Source: Pseudohongiella spirulinae (GTDB taxonomy: Bacteria > Pseudomonadota > Gammaproteobacteria > Pseudomonadales > Pseudohongiellaceae). From it: 64,000 nt of DNA. Positions 17,672-25,124 of this stretch are shown here, in pieces. The notes under the pieces were generated by a model. It saw only the letters and a list, made by a program, of their open reading frames with translations, searched no databases and was not told the origin of the DNA. Each line of letters starts with the position of its first letter. The first letter of the stretch is position 1. The stretch spans positions 2,170,001-2,234,000 of the forward strand of contig NZ_CP013189.1 in NCBI RefSeq assembly GCF_001444425.1, given 5' to 3'. The position numbers were made by a program, and so were the translations under genes.

Positions 17672-18070
17672 TTATTCTCCTTTCAGGGCTTTCTGCAAGC
17701 CGGTGAATTTGCTGTTCAGAAACTGGAAGGTGGCCTGATACTCCAGCGCGTTGCGGGCAAACTCGGCATTTTCCACTTGCTCGTCAACGGTATTACCGTC
17801 CAGGGAAGGCTGTGCGGGAACCCGATACAGGATTTCAGGTGAACTGGCTTCAGCAGAGCCACTCAGATGGCGCTGATGGGTGCGCTCCATGCCGATCGCA
17901 CGGCTTTGACCGTTGGCCTGCGCCAGCATGGCAGCAAAATCAATATCGCGCGCCTTGTATCCGGGCGTGTTGGCATTGGCTATGTTATTGGCCAATAAAG
18001 CCGTACGCTGCGTTCGCAGAACCAGTGCCTGTTCGTGTATACCCAGGGCATTAGAGAAGTTGATGGCCAT
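17672..18070 (-). CDS. flgB: Flagellar proximal rod protein
   Basis: A 132-residue FlgB, first gene of the flgBCDEFGHIJKL operon. It carries TALLANNIANANTPGYKARD near residues 24-43 and the C-terminal FARNALEYQATFQFLNSKFT helix. A purine-rich ribosome site (AGGAAAAAA) precedes ATG 18070. A strong sigma54 site at 18122-18136 starts the operon. Confidence 0.96.
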   Translation of the reverse strand: MAINFSNALGIHEQALVLRTQRTALLANNIANANTPGYKARDIDFAAMLAQANGQSRAIGMERTHQRHLSGSAEASSPEILYRVPAQPSLDGNTVDEQVENAEFARNALEYQATFQFLNSKFTGLQKALKGE

Positions 18071-18121
18071 TAATTTTTTCCTGTCTGATCATTGTCGATT
18101 AGCGTTGACAACAACAGAACA

Positions 18122-18136
18122 GCAAAAGCCATGCCA
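18122..18136 (-). promoter_or_regulatory. Sigma54 promoter of the flgB-L operon
   Basis: On the minus strand the site reads TGGCATG-GCTT-TTGC. It differs from TGGCACG-N4-TTGC at one position and keeps the GG/GC spacing. The predicted start near 18111 leaves a leader of about 40 bases before flgB. It separates flgB-L control from the upstream cheV-cheR pair. Confidence 0.82.
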
Positions 18137-18186
18137 TAATATTTTTAACTTTAAATACAGATAGTTAGGCTGGTAAATACATATCA

Positions 18187-18257
18187 GCGGCAAGCATTTG
18201 CCACCTTCATGCTGTCAATCAGCGGCAATTGGGGGGATGAGAGTGAGCAAGCGGCAA
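18187..18257. repeat. Three GCGGCAA repeats upstream of flgB, candidate enhancer sites
   Basis: GCGGCAA occurs at 18187-18193, 18222-18228 and 18251-18257. The first is part of GCGGCAA-GCAT-TTGCC, an inverted repeat with the same geometry as the one upstream of fliD. They lie 50-120 bases upstream of the flgB sigma54 site. A binding role for an RpoN-dependent activator is inferred. Confidence 0.45.
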
Positions 18258-18284
18258 GACCTGGCCGGACGGCTATAGCTGTTC

Positions 18285-19139
18285 TCAGGATTTGTAGACG
18301 CTGGTATTAACGCCCACCCGCTCCAGCGCATATTGACTCGCCAGCGCCGCCGGCAGCGACTCCGATGCACCCAGAATCAGGTAGGAGGCCGGATTGAGTG
18401 ACTGCTGCATGCGATTGAGAATATCCAACTTGAGATCAGCAGCAAAATAGATCAACACATTCCGGCAGAAGATGATATCGAAGCGTCCGATGCCGGCATA
18501 GCTGTCCTGCAGGTTCAACTGCCGGAAGCTGACCCGGTTCACGATGTGGGGTTTCAAGTGAAAGCGCGCCCCGGCCTTCTCTTCAAAAAAAAGCCTACGC
18601 CGCTCCGCACTCAACCCCCGGCTGACGCTCAGACTGTCATATTCAGCCTGTCGGGCGCTGTTGAGCACTGTCATGGAAATGTCTGTGGCAATAATTTCTG
18701 GTTCACGACGTAACTGGCCCGGGTGTCGCGCTTTGAATTCATCAATAATCATGCTGATGGAGTATGGCTCCTGACCAGAGGAGCAGGCAGCCGACCAGAT
18801 ACGGATATGCGGCCGTTTCTCGATCGTGACCAGTCGCGGCAGCAAAACATCGCGCAGTGCCTCGAAGGGAGAACTATCCCGGAACCAGAAGGTTTCATTA
18901 GTAGTCATGGCATCAATGACTTTTTCTTTCAGGCCATGAGGGCGGTTCTGATTAATACTGCTTACTAATGCAGCGAGGGACTGAAACTGATATTCCTCCA
19001 TAATGCGCCGCATGCGGTTGGCAACAAGGTATTGTTTATTGTCTCCCAGAACGATACCGCAGGCCTGACTCAGAAAGGCCCTGAAGGCCTGATAATCAGA
19101 GTCGGCAATCGATTGCCACGCGTCGTTTACCATAGTCAT
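18285..19139 (-). CDS. cheR: Chemotaxis protein methyltransferase
   Basis: CheR methylates glutamates of chemoreceptors using S-adenosylmethionine. The 284-residue protein has the N-terminal helical domain (about 15-80) and the Rossmann domain with IWSAACSSGQEPYSISMI (SAM-binding), EIIATDISMTVL, and FDIIFCRNVLIYF. TTNETFWFRD matches the usual TTNETxFFR block. Its start overlaps the cheV stop (TGATG). The cheV-cheR pair between flgA and flgB is the Pseudomonas/Vibrio arrangement. Confidence 0.96.
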   Translation of the reverse strand: MTMVNDAWQSIADSDYQAFRAFLSQACGIVLGDNKQYLVANRMRRIMEEYQFQSLAALVSSINQNRPHGLKEKVIDAMTTNETFWFRDSSPFEALRDVLLPRLVTIEKRPHIRIWSAACSSGQEPYSISMIIDEFKARHPGQLRREPEIIATDISMTVLNSARQAEYDSLSVSRGLSAERRRLFFEEKAGARFHLKPHIVNRVSFRQLNLQDSYAGIGRFDIIFCRNVLIYFAADLKLDILNRMQQSLNPASYLILGASESLPAALASQYALERVGVNTSVYKS

Positions 19140-20071
19140 CAGGCAGCGGCTTGGCGCAATTCCAACTGTTTCAGAACCCGCTTGGCAAGCTCGTCCGGAT
19201 GGAATTTAGCCAGAAAATCGTCGGCTCCTACTTTTTCGACCATGGCCTGATTGAAGACACCGCTCAACGAAGTATGCAGCATGACATGCAAGTTTGTCAT
19301 AGCCGGATCATTTTTGATGGAGGCTGTCAGTGTGTAGCCGTCCATTTCCGGCATTTCGATATCAGAGATGACCAGAATGTATTTATCCAACGGACTCTGC
19401 CCGTCGGCAATCATGCCTTTCAAGTGCTTCAAGGCTTGTTTGCCATCGTTCAGCACAACGGTCTCAAATCCCAGCGACTGACAACATTTACGAATCTGGG
19501 CACGCGCCACACTGGAATCATCAACGATCAAGACCGTATTCAGTGCGTCTTCCCGCTTGCCACTGCTGACCAGTGCCTCGCTAAGACTCGCTGACGCCGG
19601 AGAGACTTCTGCCAGGATGCGCTCTACATCCAGGATCTCAACCAGTTTGTTATCAACTTCCGTCACTGCCGTCAGGTAATGTTCGCGGCCTGAGCCTTTG
19701 GGCGGAGAGTGGATGGCTTCCCAGTTCAGGTTGACAATGCGATCAACCCCCTTCACCAGAAAACCCTGCACGGTATTGTTGTATTCAGTGATGATAATAA
19801 AACACTTGGCGATGTCATCCAGTGGCCGGCCACCGGTGGCTGCGCTCAGATCAAGAATGGAAATAGTGCGGCCACGAATATAAGCAACACCGCGCACAAC
19901 CCGGTTGCTGTGAGGCAGCACACTCAGGCTGGGACATGGCAATACCTCTTTGACTTTAAAGACATTAATGCCATACACCTGGCTGCCATTGAGCCGGAAC
20001 ATCAATAGCTCCAGGCGGTTCTGACCCACCAGTTGAGTGCGCTGATTGACGCTATCGAGTACCCCAGCCAT
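19139..20071 (-). CDS. cheV: Chemotaxis coupling protein CheV (CheW-receiver fusion)
   Basis: A CheW domain (residues about 15-165) joined to a response-regulator receiver (about 180-305). The receiver has the acidic pocket IVDDSS, phospho-acceptor VISDIEMPEMDGY, the Thr in LHTSLSG and the Lys in FLAKF. CheV couples receptors to CheA and damps signalling. ATG 20071 is chosen for its GGGAG ribosome site 6 bases upstream; the frame is open upstream to 20155 without one. A sigma28-like -10 lies about 100 bases upstream. Confidence 0.95.
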   Translation of the reverse strand: MAGVLDSVNQRTQLVGQNRLELLMFRLNGSQVYGINVFKVKEVLPCPSLSVLPHSNRVVRGVAYIRGRTISILDLSAATGGRPLDDIAKCFIIITEYNNTVQGFLVKGVDRIVNLNWEAIHSPPKGSGREHYLTAVTEVDNKLVEILDVERILAEVSPASASLSEALVSSGKREDALNTVLIVDDSSVARAQIRKCCQSLGFETVVLNDGKQALKHLKGMIADGQSPLDKYILVISDIEMPEMDGYTLTASIKNDPAMTNLHVMLHTSLSGVFNQAMVEKVGADDFLAKFHPDELAKRVLKQLELRQAAA

Positions 20072-20152
20072 GTCTAACTCCCGCAAAATAACAGTTCTCT
20101 TGCTGCGGTTATCGTCCAATTTTCCGATTTCATAAGTATAAATTGCAATAAA

Positions 20153-20168
20153 CACTCAATTTTGAGTG
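20153..20168. promoter_or_regulatory. Perfect palindrome between divergent cheV and flgA promoters
   Basis: CACTCAA-TT-TTGAGTG is a perfect 16-base palindrome. It ends seven bases before the flgA sigma54 core at 20176 and overlies the predicted start of the cheV-facing sigma28-like promoter. It looks like an operator. No regulator can be named from sequence alone; an RpoN-type flagellar master regulator is one option. Confidence 0.5.
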
Positions 20169-20171
20169 CGA

Positions 20172-20198
20172 TTATCGGCACGCCATTTGCATATCCTA
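20172..20198 (-). promoter_or_regulatory. Sigma28-like promoter facing cheV
   Basis: The minus-strand octamer GCCGATAA (20172-20179) is a perfect FliA -10. The matching -35 position, 15 bases upstream, reads TAGG instead of TAAA, so the promoter is incomplete. It overlaps the divergent flgA sigma54 element base for base. Confidence 0.4.
20176..20190 (+). promoter_or_regulatory. Sigma54 promoter of flgA
   Basis: CGGCACG-CCAT-TTGC matches TGGCACG-N4-TTGC except for the first base, with exact spacing. The predicted transcription start near 20202 lies 27 bases before the ATG at 20229. A TTGCCGC half-site occurs downstream at 20244-20250. Confidence 0.8.
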
Positions 20199-20228
20199 CG
20201 CAGGTAGTACAACACATCTTCGAGTTTC

Positions 20229-21047
20229 ATGAATTCGTCGGCCTTGCCGCCGTTTTTCGACAGAAATTTAACGCTTATGAAGCCAACAATCTCGTTTCCA
20301 GTAAAACAACGTCATAAAATTGACTGTCTGCGACTCCGTTCATGGCTGGTATCACTCACGCTTGTACTACTGACAGGGAATTGCTGGACACAGATTACAG
20401 CGCAGACCTTGGTCAGTGATAGCGCCCAGGCCATGCAGCAAGCCGCCATGCAGGCATTGGAAGAGCATTGGCAGGGCAGCACGGATCGCATTGAAATACA
20501 AATGTCCACCATAGATGCACGTCTGCAGATTCCTGTGTGTGGTATGCCGCTTGCCGCCACCGCCAATCAGCCTGGCAACGGTAATGGTGGCCGGGTTACA
20601 GTTCGTGTCGAGTGCCAGGACGCCTCACCATGGACCCGCTACGTCTCCGCCAACGTGAAAGTATTTCGCCCGGTTGCCGTCAGTGCGCGGGCATTAGCTC
20701 GCGGCAGCGTTATCCAGCCCCATGATGTTACGATGGAAGAGCTTGATATCAGTCAGCTTCGGGGGCAGACTATGGGGCTTTCAGAAAACATTGTTGGCAA
20801 GGCGCTGCGCCGTTCAGTGAACCACGGCACACCGTTGACACTGGATATGTTGACAGCACCAGTACTGGTGAAACGGGGCGACACGGTTGTGCTGATCGCC
20901 TCGCGCGGCGGTATCTCAATCCGCCACACAGGCACAGCATTACAGGATGGAGAAGCGGGCCAGCAGATACCGGTACGCAATAACAGCTCCGAGCGTGTGG
21001 TGCAGGCAGTAGTTCGCGAAATCGGCGTGGCCGAGGTGGTTTTTTAG
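20229..21047 (+). CDS. flgA: Flagellar P-ring chaperone
   Basis: FlgA is the periplasmic chaperone for FlgI assembly. The product (272 residues from ATG 20229) has an N-terminal Sec signal (core WLVSLTLVLLTG), then SAF-like domains with FRPVAVSARALARGSVIQ and NIVGKALRRSVNHGTPLTLD, and a C-terminal VKRGDTVVLIASRGGISIRH. ATG 20277 (256 residues) would shorten the unusually long n-region and is an alternative; neither has a strong ribosome site. It is divergent from cheV and starts the flgA-flgM-flgN strand. Confidence 0.92.
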   Translation: MNSSALPPFFDRNLTLMKPTISFPVKQRHKIDCLRLRSWLVSLTLVLLTGNCWTQITAQTLVSDSAQAMQQAAMQALEEHWQGSTDRIEIQMSTIDARLQIPVCGMPLAATANQPGNGNGGRVTVRVECQDASPWTRYVSANVKVFRPVAVSARALARGSVIQPHDVTMEELDISQLRGQTMGLSENIVGKALRRSVNHGTPLTLDMLTAPVLVKRGDTVVLIASRGGISIRHTGTALQDGEAGQQIPVRNNSSERVVQAVVREIGVAEVVF

Positions 21048-21060
21048 CGATGATCGGGGC

Positions 21061-21087
21061 TAAAGTTTCCAGAGTGCTTGCCGCTAC
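21061..21087 (+). promoter_or_regulatory. Sigma28 (FliA) promoter of flgM
   Basis: The -35 TAAAGTTT (21061-21068) is a perfect consensus, followed by an 11-base spacer and GCCGCTAC (21080-21087), six of eight matches to GCCGATAA. It lies just after flgA and about 80 bases before flgM, so flgM has late control of its own besides read-through from flgA. Confidence 0.85.
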
Positions 21088-21162
21088 ACCGGATAGTAGA
21101 AGTCAATCAATCAACGCTGCACGCACCCGTTTGAGGGTCTGCGTCAGCCAGGGTGTATGATT

Positions 21163-21495
21163 ATGAGCATTTCATCGATCGGCAATCCGACATCACCGAC
21201 AGACAGCCGTTCACCCGTCAAGCAGCCGGGCAGTCAACCTGCATCAGGGTCAGGCACGGGCAGCGGCAAAACTGACGCACACGGTGGCAGTGGTGCTCTG
21301 GCACCTGTCGATGCGGTATCCATCAGCAGCCAGGCAAGCGATCTGCAAGCACTGGAAACACGCATCAAGGCTCTGCCTGATACCGATGTAGCACGTGTCA
21401 GTCAGATCAAAGACAAGATCAGTACGGGCGACTACCAGATTGACAGCCAGCGGGTGGCTGATAAGATCCTCGCCTTCGAAAAAGAATTAAAGTAA
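21163..21495 (+). CDS. flgM: Anti-sigma28 factor
   Basis: FlgM binds and inhibits FliA until the hook is complete and is then exported. The C-terminal half has the family pattern IKALPDTDVARVSQIKDKIS, then GDYQIDSQRVADKIL. The N-terminal half is Ser/Gly/Pro-rich and disordered, as expected for an export substrate. ATG 21163 gives the usual MSISSIG start; an in-frame ATG two codons upstream is possible. The frame is 110 codons plus stop. It has its own sigma28 promoter and is followed by flgN. Confidence 0.92.
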   Translation: MSISSIGNPTSPTDSRSPVKQPGSQPASGSGTGSGKTDAHGGSGALAPVDAVSISSQASDLQALETRIKALPDTDVARVSQIKDKISTGDYQIDSQRVADKILAFEKELK

Positions 21496-21519
21496 CGGCG
21501 CCGCACCGAACGGAGACGA

Positions 21520-21996
21520 ATGAACAATAGCGACCTGCACAACATGCTCGAACAGGACCGGCTGCAGCTGGACGAATTGAGCGAGGTTTTGCAGGCTGAG
21601 CGCGACTGTCTGGAGCGCCGTGATCTAAAGAACCTGACGCGACTACTTCAACAAAAACAGACCCTGCTGACAGCAATCGAAACCAACGACTTCAACCGAC
21701 GGCGATTATTACAGCAGGCTGGCGCGCCGGCTGATCGCACCAGCCTGTCTCAATTGCGGGTTCTGCTTGAAAACAGCACCGATACCGCCTTGACGACATT
21801 GCTGGAGAACATAGAAAACAAAGTACGGCACTGCCGCGAAATGAGCGAAACCAACAGTATTATTGTGCATCGCAGCCGACTTAATACCCAGAAAGCGCTG
21901 GATATCATGCGTGGCACCGAAGCTGTTAACGGCCTGTACACGAGCCATGGCAGCACGCAGGCCGGTACCGTTAAACGCGATCTCGGCAACGTCTGA
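21520..21996 (+). CDS. flgN: FlgN-type export chaperone
   Basis: FlgN is the cytoplasmic chaperone for the junction proteins FlgK and FlgL. The 158-residue protein is helical, with LEQDRLQLDELSEVLQAERD at the start and RRDLKNLTRLLQQKQTLLTA after it, matching the family pattern, and a polar C-terminal tail. It starts 24 bases after flgM, the usual flgMN pairing. Confidence 0.85.
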   Translation: MNNSDLHNMLEQDRLQLDELSEVLQAERDCLERRDLKNLTRLLQQKQTLLTAIETNDFNRRRLLQQAGAPADRTSLSQLRVLLENSTDTALTTLLENIENKVRHCREMSETNSIIVHRSRLNTQKALDIMRGTEAVNGLYTSHGSTQAGTVKRDLGNV

Positions 21997-22008
21997 AGGT
22001 CCAGTCCT

Positions 22009-22713
22009 ATGGCCAACGACGAGCGCTATTACACCGCCACCGGCGACATCTACAGTGTGCTGCGCACTTTGCAGTCTGATCGCTCGGCAGTTAACATCCA
22101 GTTTGAGGATTCAACCGCACCTTACAGCAGCATGGTGCTGGATGTAAGCCTGAAAAACCGAACCTTTTGGCTGGACGAGTTTTCCAATTCAGTTGCCAGA
22201 AAACGTGCAGAAGAAGGCTCGCCCTTCAGCCTCCGTGCATCAATCAATGGCATCCGGGTTCACGCCAAAGAGTTAACTGTCGTGCGCATTGGCGAAGACA
22301 GCCGCGGCAAGTTTTATGAAATCGCATTTCCATCCCGCATGCTTTACTTGCAGCGCCGTGATGCCTTCCGAGCCTGGGTTCCAGGAACATTGATGGTCCA
22401 GGCCAGCCTGCAGAGCGATAAACGATCAGATAAATTAATGGGCCGCGTCCAGAATATGTCAGCCACCGGCTGCCGGATTCTGCTGGAAGGCAAGTTAACA
22501 CCGCCGTTTGAAATGCTGGAAAAGCTGGACGCCCACATAAATCTGACACTGATCGGCCAAGACATTGAATGCCCACTGGAAGCTGTGTATTCACATCATT
22601 CGCCGGAAAGCAATCAGACCACCTGTGGTTTTCGCTTCGGTAACCTTTCCCGCCCGGTACAGATAGCCATCAATCGATTTGTAACCCAACTTCAGCGTGA
22701 GAGCGTGACCTGA
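22009..22713 (+). CDS. YcgR-like PilZ domain protein (c-di-GMP flagellar brake)
   Basis: The N-terminal half (about 1-115) resembles the YcgR/PilZN domain and the C-terminal half is a PilZ domain. The c-di-GMP motif is present as RRDAFR near residue 120 and NMSATG near residue 153. Such proteins slow the motor or change its bias when c-di-GMP is high. It lies 12 bases after flgN, so it is in the flgA-M-N unit. Its last 44 bases overlap the end of the convergent glycosyltransferase gene. Confidence 0.85.
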   Translation: MANDERYYTATGDIYSVLRTLQSDRSAVNIQFEDSTAPYSSMVLDVSLKNRTFWLDEFSNSVARKRAEEGSPFSLRASINGIRVHAKELTVVRIGEDSRGKFYEIAFPSRMLYLQRRDAFRAWVPGTLMVQASLQSDKRSDKLMGRVQNMSATGCRILLEGKLTPPFEMLEKLDAHINLTLIGQDIECPLEAVYSHHSPESNQTTCGFRFGNLSRPVQIAINRFVTQLQRESVT

Positions 22714-23317
22714 GTAATTGCCGATAACGTTGCACGTCCGCCGGACGATCGACATCCCAACGCGGTGACAACTCACGCCAGCGCACTCCATTCTTACGGA
22801 GCGCAAGCCGGGTTTGCGCCAACACTCTGTCAGATCCCCAATCGATATCCTGAAACAGGCAACCAGGTACCGGCTCTTTAAGTGCGACCAGCACGTATCC
22901 GCCATCCTCGGCCGGACCCAGGACAACATCAACATCCGGTGCTGCAAGCGCCGACAACGCCTGTTGAACATAGGCCGTGTCAACCGACGGACAATCTGCA
23001 CCCACTATGACAACAGAGTCCGAGGTCTTTAGCGCAGTCTCGGCCGCATGCTGCATTCGGGCGCCAAGATCATGCCCGACCTGCTGGTGGACATTATCGG
23101 CTCCGCAAAGATCCTTAAAATAATTCTCAGCCCCCGGATGGGACACCCACATCTCGGTGCGGAGTCTTTGCTGTCGACCAAATTCCTGCCAGGCGAATTC
23201 AATCAGTGAGGTATGCACGGCCAGCGCACCGTCAATGCCCAGCTCCTGATTCAGGCGAGTTTTAACCTGACCACGCAAGGGCGTTTTAGCAAAAATAAGC
23301 AATCTGGCGCTTCGCAT
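22670..23317 (-). CDS. DUF2064 / TIGR04282-type glycosyltransferase
   Basis: A 215-residue protein of the DUF2064 family. It has the nucleotide-sugar transferase start LLIFAKTPLRGQVKTRL, an IVGADCPSVD block (D-x-x-D-like) and GPAEDGGYVLVALK. Families of this type are paired with TIGR04283 glycosyltransferases and often annotated as arsenosugar biosynthesis. The ATG at 23317 overlaps the stop of the upstream glycosyltransferase (TGATG). The 3' end overlaps the PilZ gene. Confidence 0.8.
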   Translation of the reverse strand: MRSARLLIFAKTPLRGQVKTRLNQELGIDGALAVHTSLIEFAWQEFGRQQRLRTEMWVSHPGAENYFKDLCGADNVHQQVGHDLGARMQHAAETALKTSDSVVIVGADCPSVDTAYVQQALSALAAPDVDVVLGPAEDGGYVLVALKEPVPGCLFQDIDWGSDRVLAQTRLALRKNGVRWRELSPRWDVDRPADVQRYRQLLRSRSHAEVGLQID

Positions 23318-24006
23318 CAATCGGTATACCTGTCTGGATAATATTGTCGGTGTAATACCGCCGGATCAGCCCCCATGAAATAGGCCAGACGCAAACGCCA
23401 CATCAACAGCACTGTTCTTAAAATGCCGCGCTGCTCCCAGCGACGACTGGAACTGGTCACTCTGGCGGCAAGGTTCAGCGGTCTGCCATGGCGTCGCAAT
23501 ATTTTGCTCAGCGCCACATCCTCCATCAATGGCAAGTCCGGAAAACCACCTAACTGGCGGAACAGCGCCGCATTGACAAACATCGCCTGATCCCCGGTGG
23601 CCACCGAGGTCACCCGTGACCGGAGGTTCATGGCGGTTTCTATGACACGAAACGCCGGATGCCGTCCACTTAGCCGCACATCAAAACGCCCCCACTGGCA
23701 TGCCCCGAGACCACTTTCAAGGAGCTCTAATGCCCCGGGCGGTAACTCAGTATCAATGTGCAGAAACAACAGCACTTTGCCGCTGGCCATCGCCGCACCA
23801 GCGTTCATCTGCCGGGACCGGCCCGGCAGGCAAACCAGAACCTGATCAGTAATCTGCCGGGCCACTTGCACTGTGCCATCAGAGCTGCCACCATCCACGA
23901 CTATTAATTCAACTGTCGGTGAGCGCAGCCGATATAAAGACATCTGACAACGCTGCAGAGCGGTCAGTTCATTAAGTACAGGAATGATAATACTGAGGTT
24001 AATCAC
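23317..24006 (-). CDS. TIGR04283-type family 2 glycosyltransferase
   Basis: A 229-residue GT-A enzyme with LSIIIPVLNE at the start, VVDGGSSDGT, LFLHIDTELP (DxD-like metal site) and a downstream GDQAMFVNAALFRQLGGFPD block. This is the TIGR04283 type usually found next to DUF2064 proteins. No arsM or arsS gene is visible in the window, so the arsenosugar label is not supported by context. It overlaps the downstream gene at its stop. Confidence 0.8.
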   Translation of the reverse strand: MINLSIIIPVLNELTALQRCQMSLYRLRSPTVELIVVDGGSSDGTVQVARQITDQVLVCLPGRSRQMNAGAAMASGKVLLFLHIDTELPPGALELLESGLGACQWGRFDVRLSGRHPAFRVIETAMNLRSRVTSVATGDQAMFVNAALFRQLGGFPDLPLMEDVALSKILRRHGRPLNLAARVTSSSRRWEQRGILRTVLLMWRLRLAYFMGADPAVLHRQYYPDRYTD

Positions 24007-24192
24007 CGGCGCAGATTACCGCGCAGTAGACAACCATGCAAATACTTAAAAAAACTGCTCACAGGGACTAGGCGGGAGCAGATTAAAGGCGGATAATACC
24101 GCGCCATTATCGGCAGTCGATCAAAAGTTGGCTGAGCCGGAATAAATTGGCCTGACAGCCGTTCTCTTCATGAAAGACAACGTGTAGTACCG

Positions 24193-24429
24193 ATGAATCT
24201 GGAAAATTTTTATATAGTCGCAACCGATCCTGACGAGCCCGCTCTGCAGGTCAACATCTCCGGTCCTTACCTGACTCGCAAAGCCGCTCAGGCTGATCTG
24301 GAGGCTGCCATTGATGAGGCAGCCGAACTGGACCCCAGTGCCCGACTGTATCAATACCGCATCTGCAAACTGGCCTGCCAGAAGCCTGGCGTTATTCAGC
24401 ACATGGCATGCCATACAGCTGTTCGTTAA
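24193..24429 (+). CDS. Small hypothetical protein (78 residues)
   Basis: I do not recognise a family. The protein begins MNLENFYIVATDPDEPALQV and has an acidic helix near residues 30-50 (LEAAIDEAAELDPS). It has two Cys residues near the end in a short polar tail. It lies 3 bases before the thioesterase gene on the same strand, which supports its being real. The ribosome site is weak. Confidence 0.55.
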   Translation: MNLENFYIVATDPDEPALQVNISGPYLTRKAAQADLEAAIDEAAELDPSARLYQYRICKLACQKPGVIQHMACHTAVR

Positions 24430-24432
24430 GGC

Positions 24433-24930
24433 ATGAGCACCTTGATCCCACCACAACCCCCTGCTCTTCAGGATATTGCAGCCCCCGAGGGCATCTGTTT
24501 CGGTTGCGGCAGCGCCCACCCCAGCGGCCTGCATATCAAAAGCTACTGGAACGACGAACATAGCGCACTGATCTGTCACCATACGCCCGAACGCACTTAC
24601 CAGGGCTGGCCAGGACTTGTGTACGGCGGGCTGCTGGCCATGCTGATTGACTGCCATTCCAACTGGACAGCCATGGCCTGGCACTATCGGGCCGAGGGGC
24701 GCGAGCCAGGAAGTCTGCCACGCATCGATTGTGTTACCGGGCAACTGAGTATTCGTTATATCAAACCCACCCCCATCGATTGCGAGCTGACCCTGAAAGC
24801 CTATGTTGAAGGCGAAGTCGGGCGCAAAACGCGGGTGATCTGTGAAATCTGGGCAGGCGATACCCTGACTGCCAGTGCCGACTCCATTTTTGTGCGGGTT
24901 GATGCCGCTCAGCTTGCTGCCAGGAACTGA
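24433..24930 (+). CDS. PaaI-like hotdog thioesterase
   Basis: A 165-residue single hotdog-fold protein of the PaaI type, likely an acyl-CoA thioesterase. The start CFGCGSAHPSGLHIKSYW is a characteristic block, followed by TYQGWPGLVYGGLLAMLIDC, where the conserved Gly-rich helix holds the catalytic region (Asp in LIDCHSN). A beta-strand block follows (LSIRYIKPTPIDCELTL). The substrate cannot be told. Confidence 0.82.
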   Translation: MSTLIPPQPPALQDIAAPEGICFGCGSAHPSGLHIKSYWNDEHSALICHHTPERTYQGWPGLVYGGLLAMLIDCHSNWTAMAWHYRAEGREPGSLPRIDCVTGQLSIRYIKPTPIDCELTLKAYVEGEVGRKTRVICEIWAGDTLTASADSIFVRVDAAQLAARN

Positions 24931-24938
24931 CCAGCAGC

Positions 24939-24967
24939 CTGCGACCTGAGTTTTACCGTGTTATAAT
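24939..24967 (+). promoter_or_regulatory. Promoter of tRNA-Arg
   Basis: A perfect -10 (TATAAT, 24962-24967) lies about 40 bases before the mature tRNA. The -35 position 17 bases upstream is only a partial match (CTGCGA). Confidence 0.5.
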
Positions 24968-25007
24968 CCGCAGCGCTGTCCGATCAGCCAGACTCAGTAC
25001 ACCGCAT

Positions 25008-25084
25008 GCCCCGGTGGCACAGCTGGATAGCGCGGCCCCCTCCTAAGGGGCAGGTCGCAGGTTCGAATCCTGCCCGGGGCACCA
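25008..25084 (+). tRNA. tRNA-Arg, anticodon CCT
   Basis: A 77-base cloverleaf with encoded CCA. The acceptor stem GCCCCGG pairs with CCGGGGC, the anticodon stem GCCCC with GGGGC around loop CTCCTAA (anticodon CCT, reading AGG), and the T-stem GCAGG with CCTGC around TTCGAAT. The D-stem has one A-C mismatch. A promoter lies before it and an intrinsic terminator after it. Confidence 0.96.
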
Positions 25085-25092
25085 TACATAAT

Positions 25093-25121
25093 CGGGTCAC
25101 CCACCAGGGTGGCCCGTTTTT
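25093..25121 (+). terminator. Intrinsic terminator after tRNA-Arg
   Basis: Ten-base arms CGGGTCACCC and GGGTGGCCCG (one G-T pair) enclose loop ACCA and are followed by TTTTT. It lies 8 bases after the CCA end. Confidence 0.88.
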
Positions 25122-25124
25122 GCT

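Noticed and set aside
18190-18203. TGGCAAATGC-TTGC upstream of flgB as a second sigma54 site
   Set aside because: The distance between the GG and GC elements is one base short of the required spacing; the site at 18122-18136 is correct.
22720-22727. GCCGATAA, a perfect FliA -10, just after the PilZ gene
   Set aside because: There is no -35 match at the right distance and no gene downstream on that strand; it lies inside the convergent glycosyltransferase gene.
24106-24113. TTATCGGC (FliA -10 on the minus strand) before the TIGR04283 gene
   Set aside because: The -35 position does not match TAAA in any reasonable spacing.
24121-24744. A 207-codon minus-strand open frame across the small hypothetical and thioesterase genes
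   Set aside because: It opposes a clear hotdog thioesterase and has no recognisable domain.
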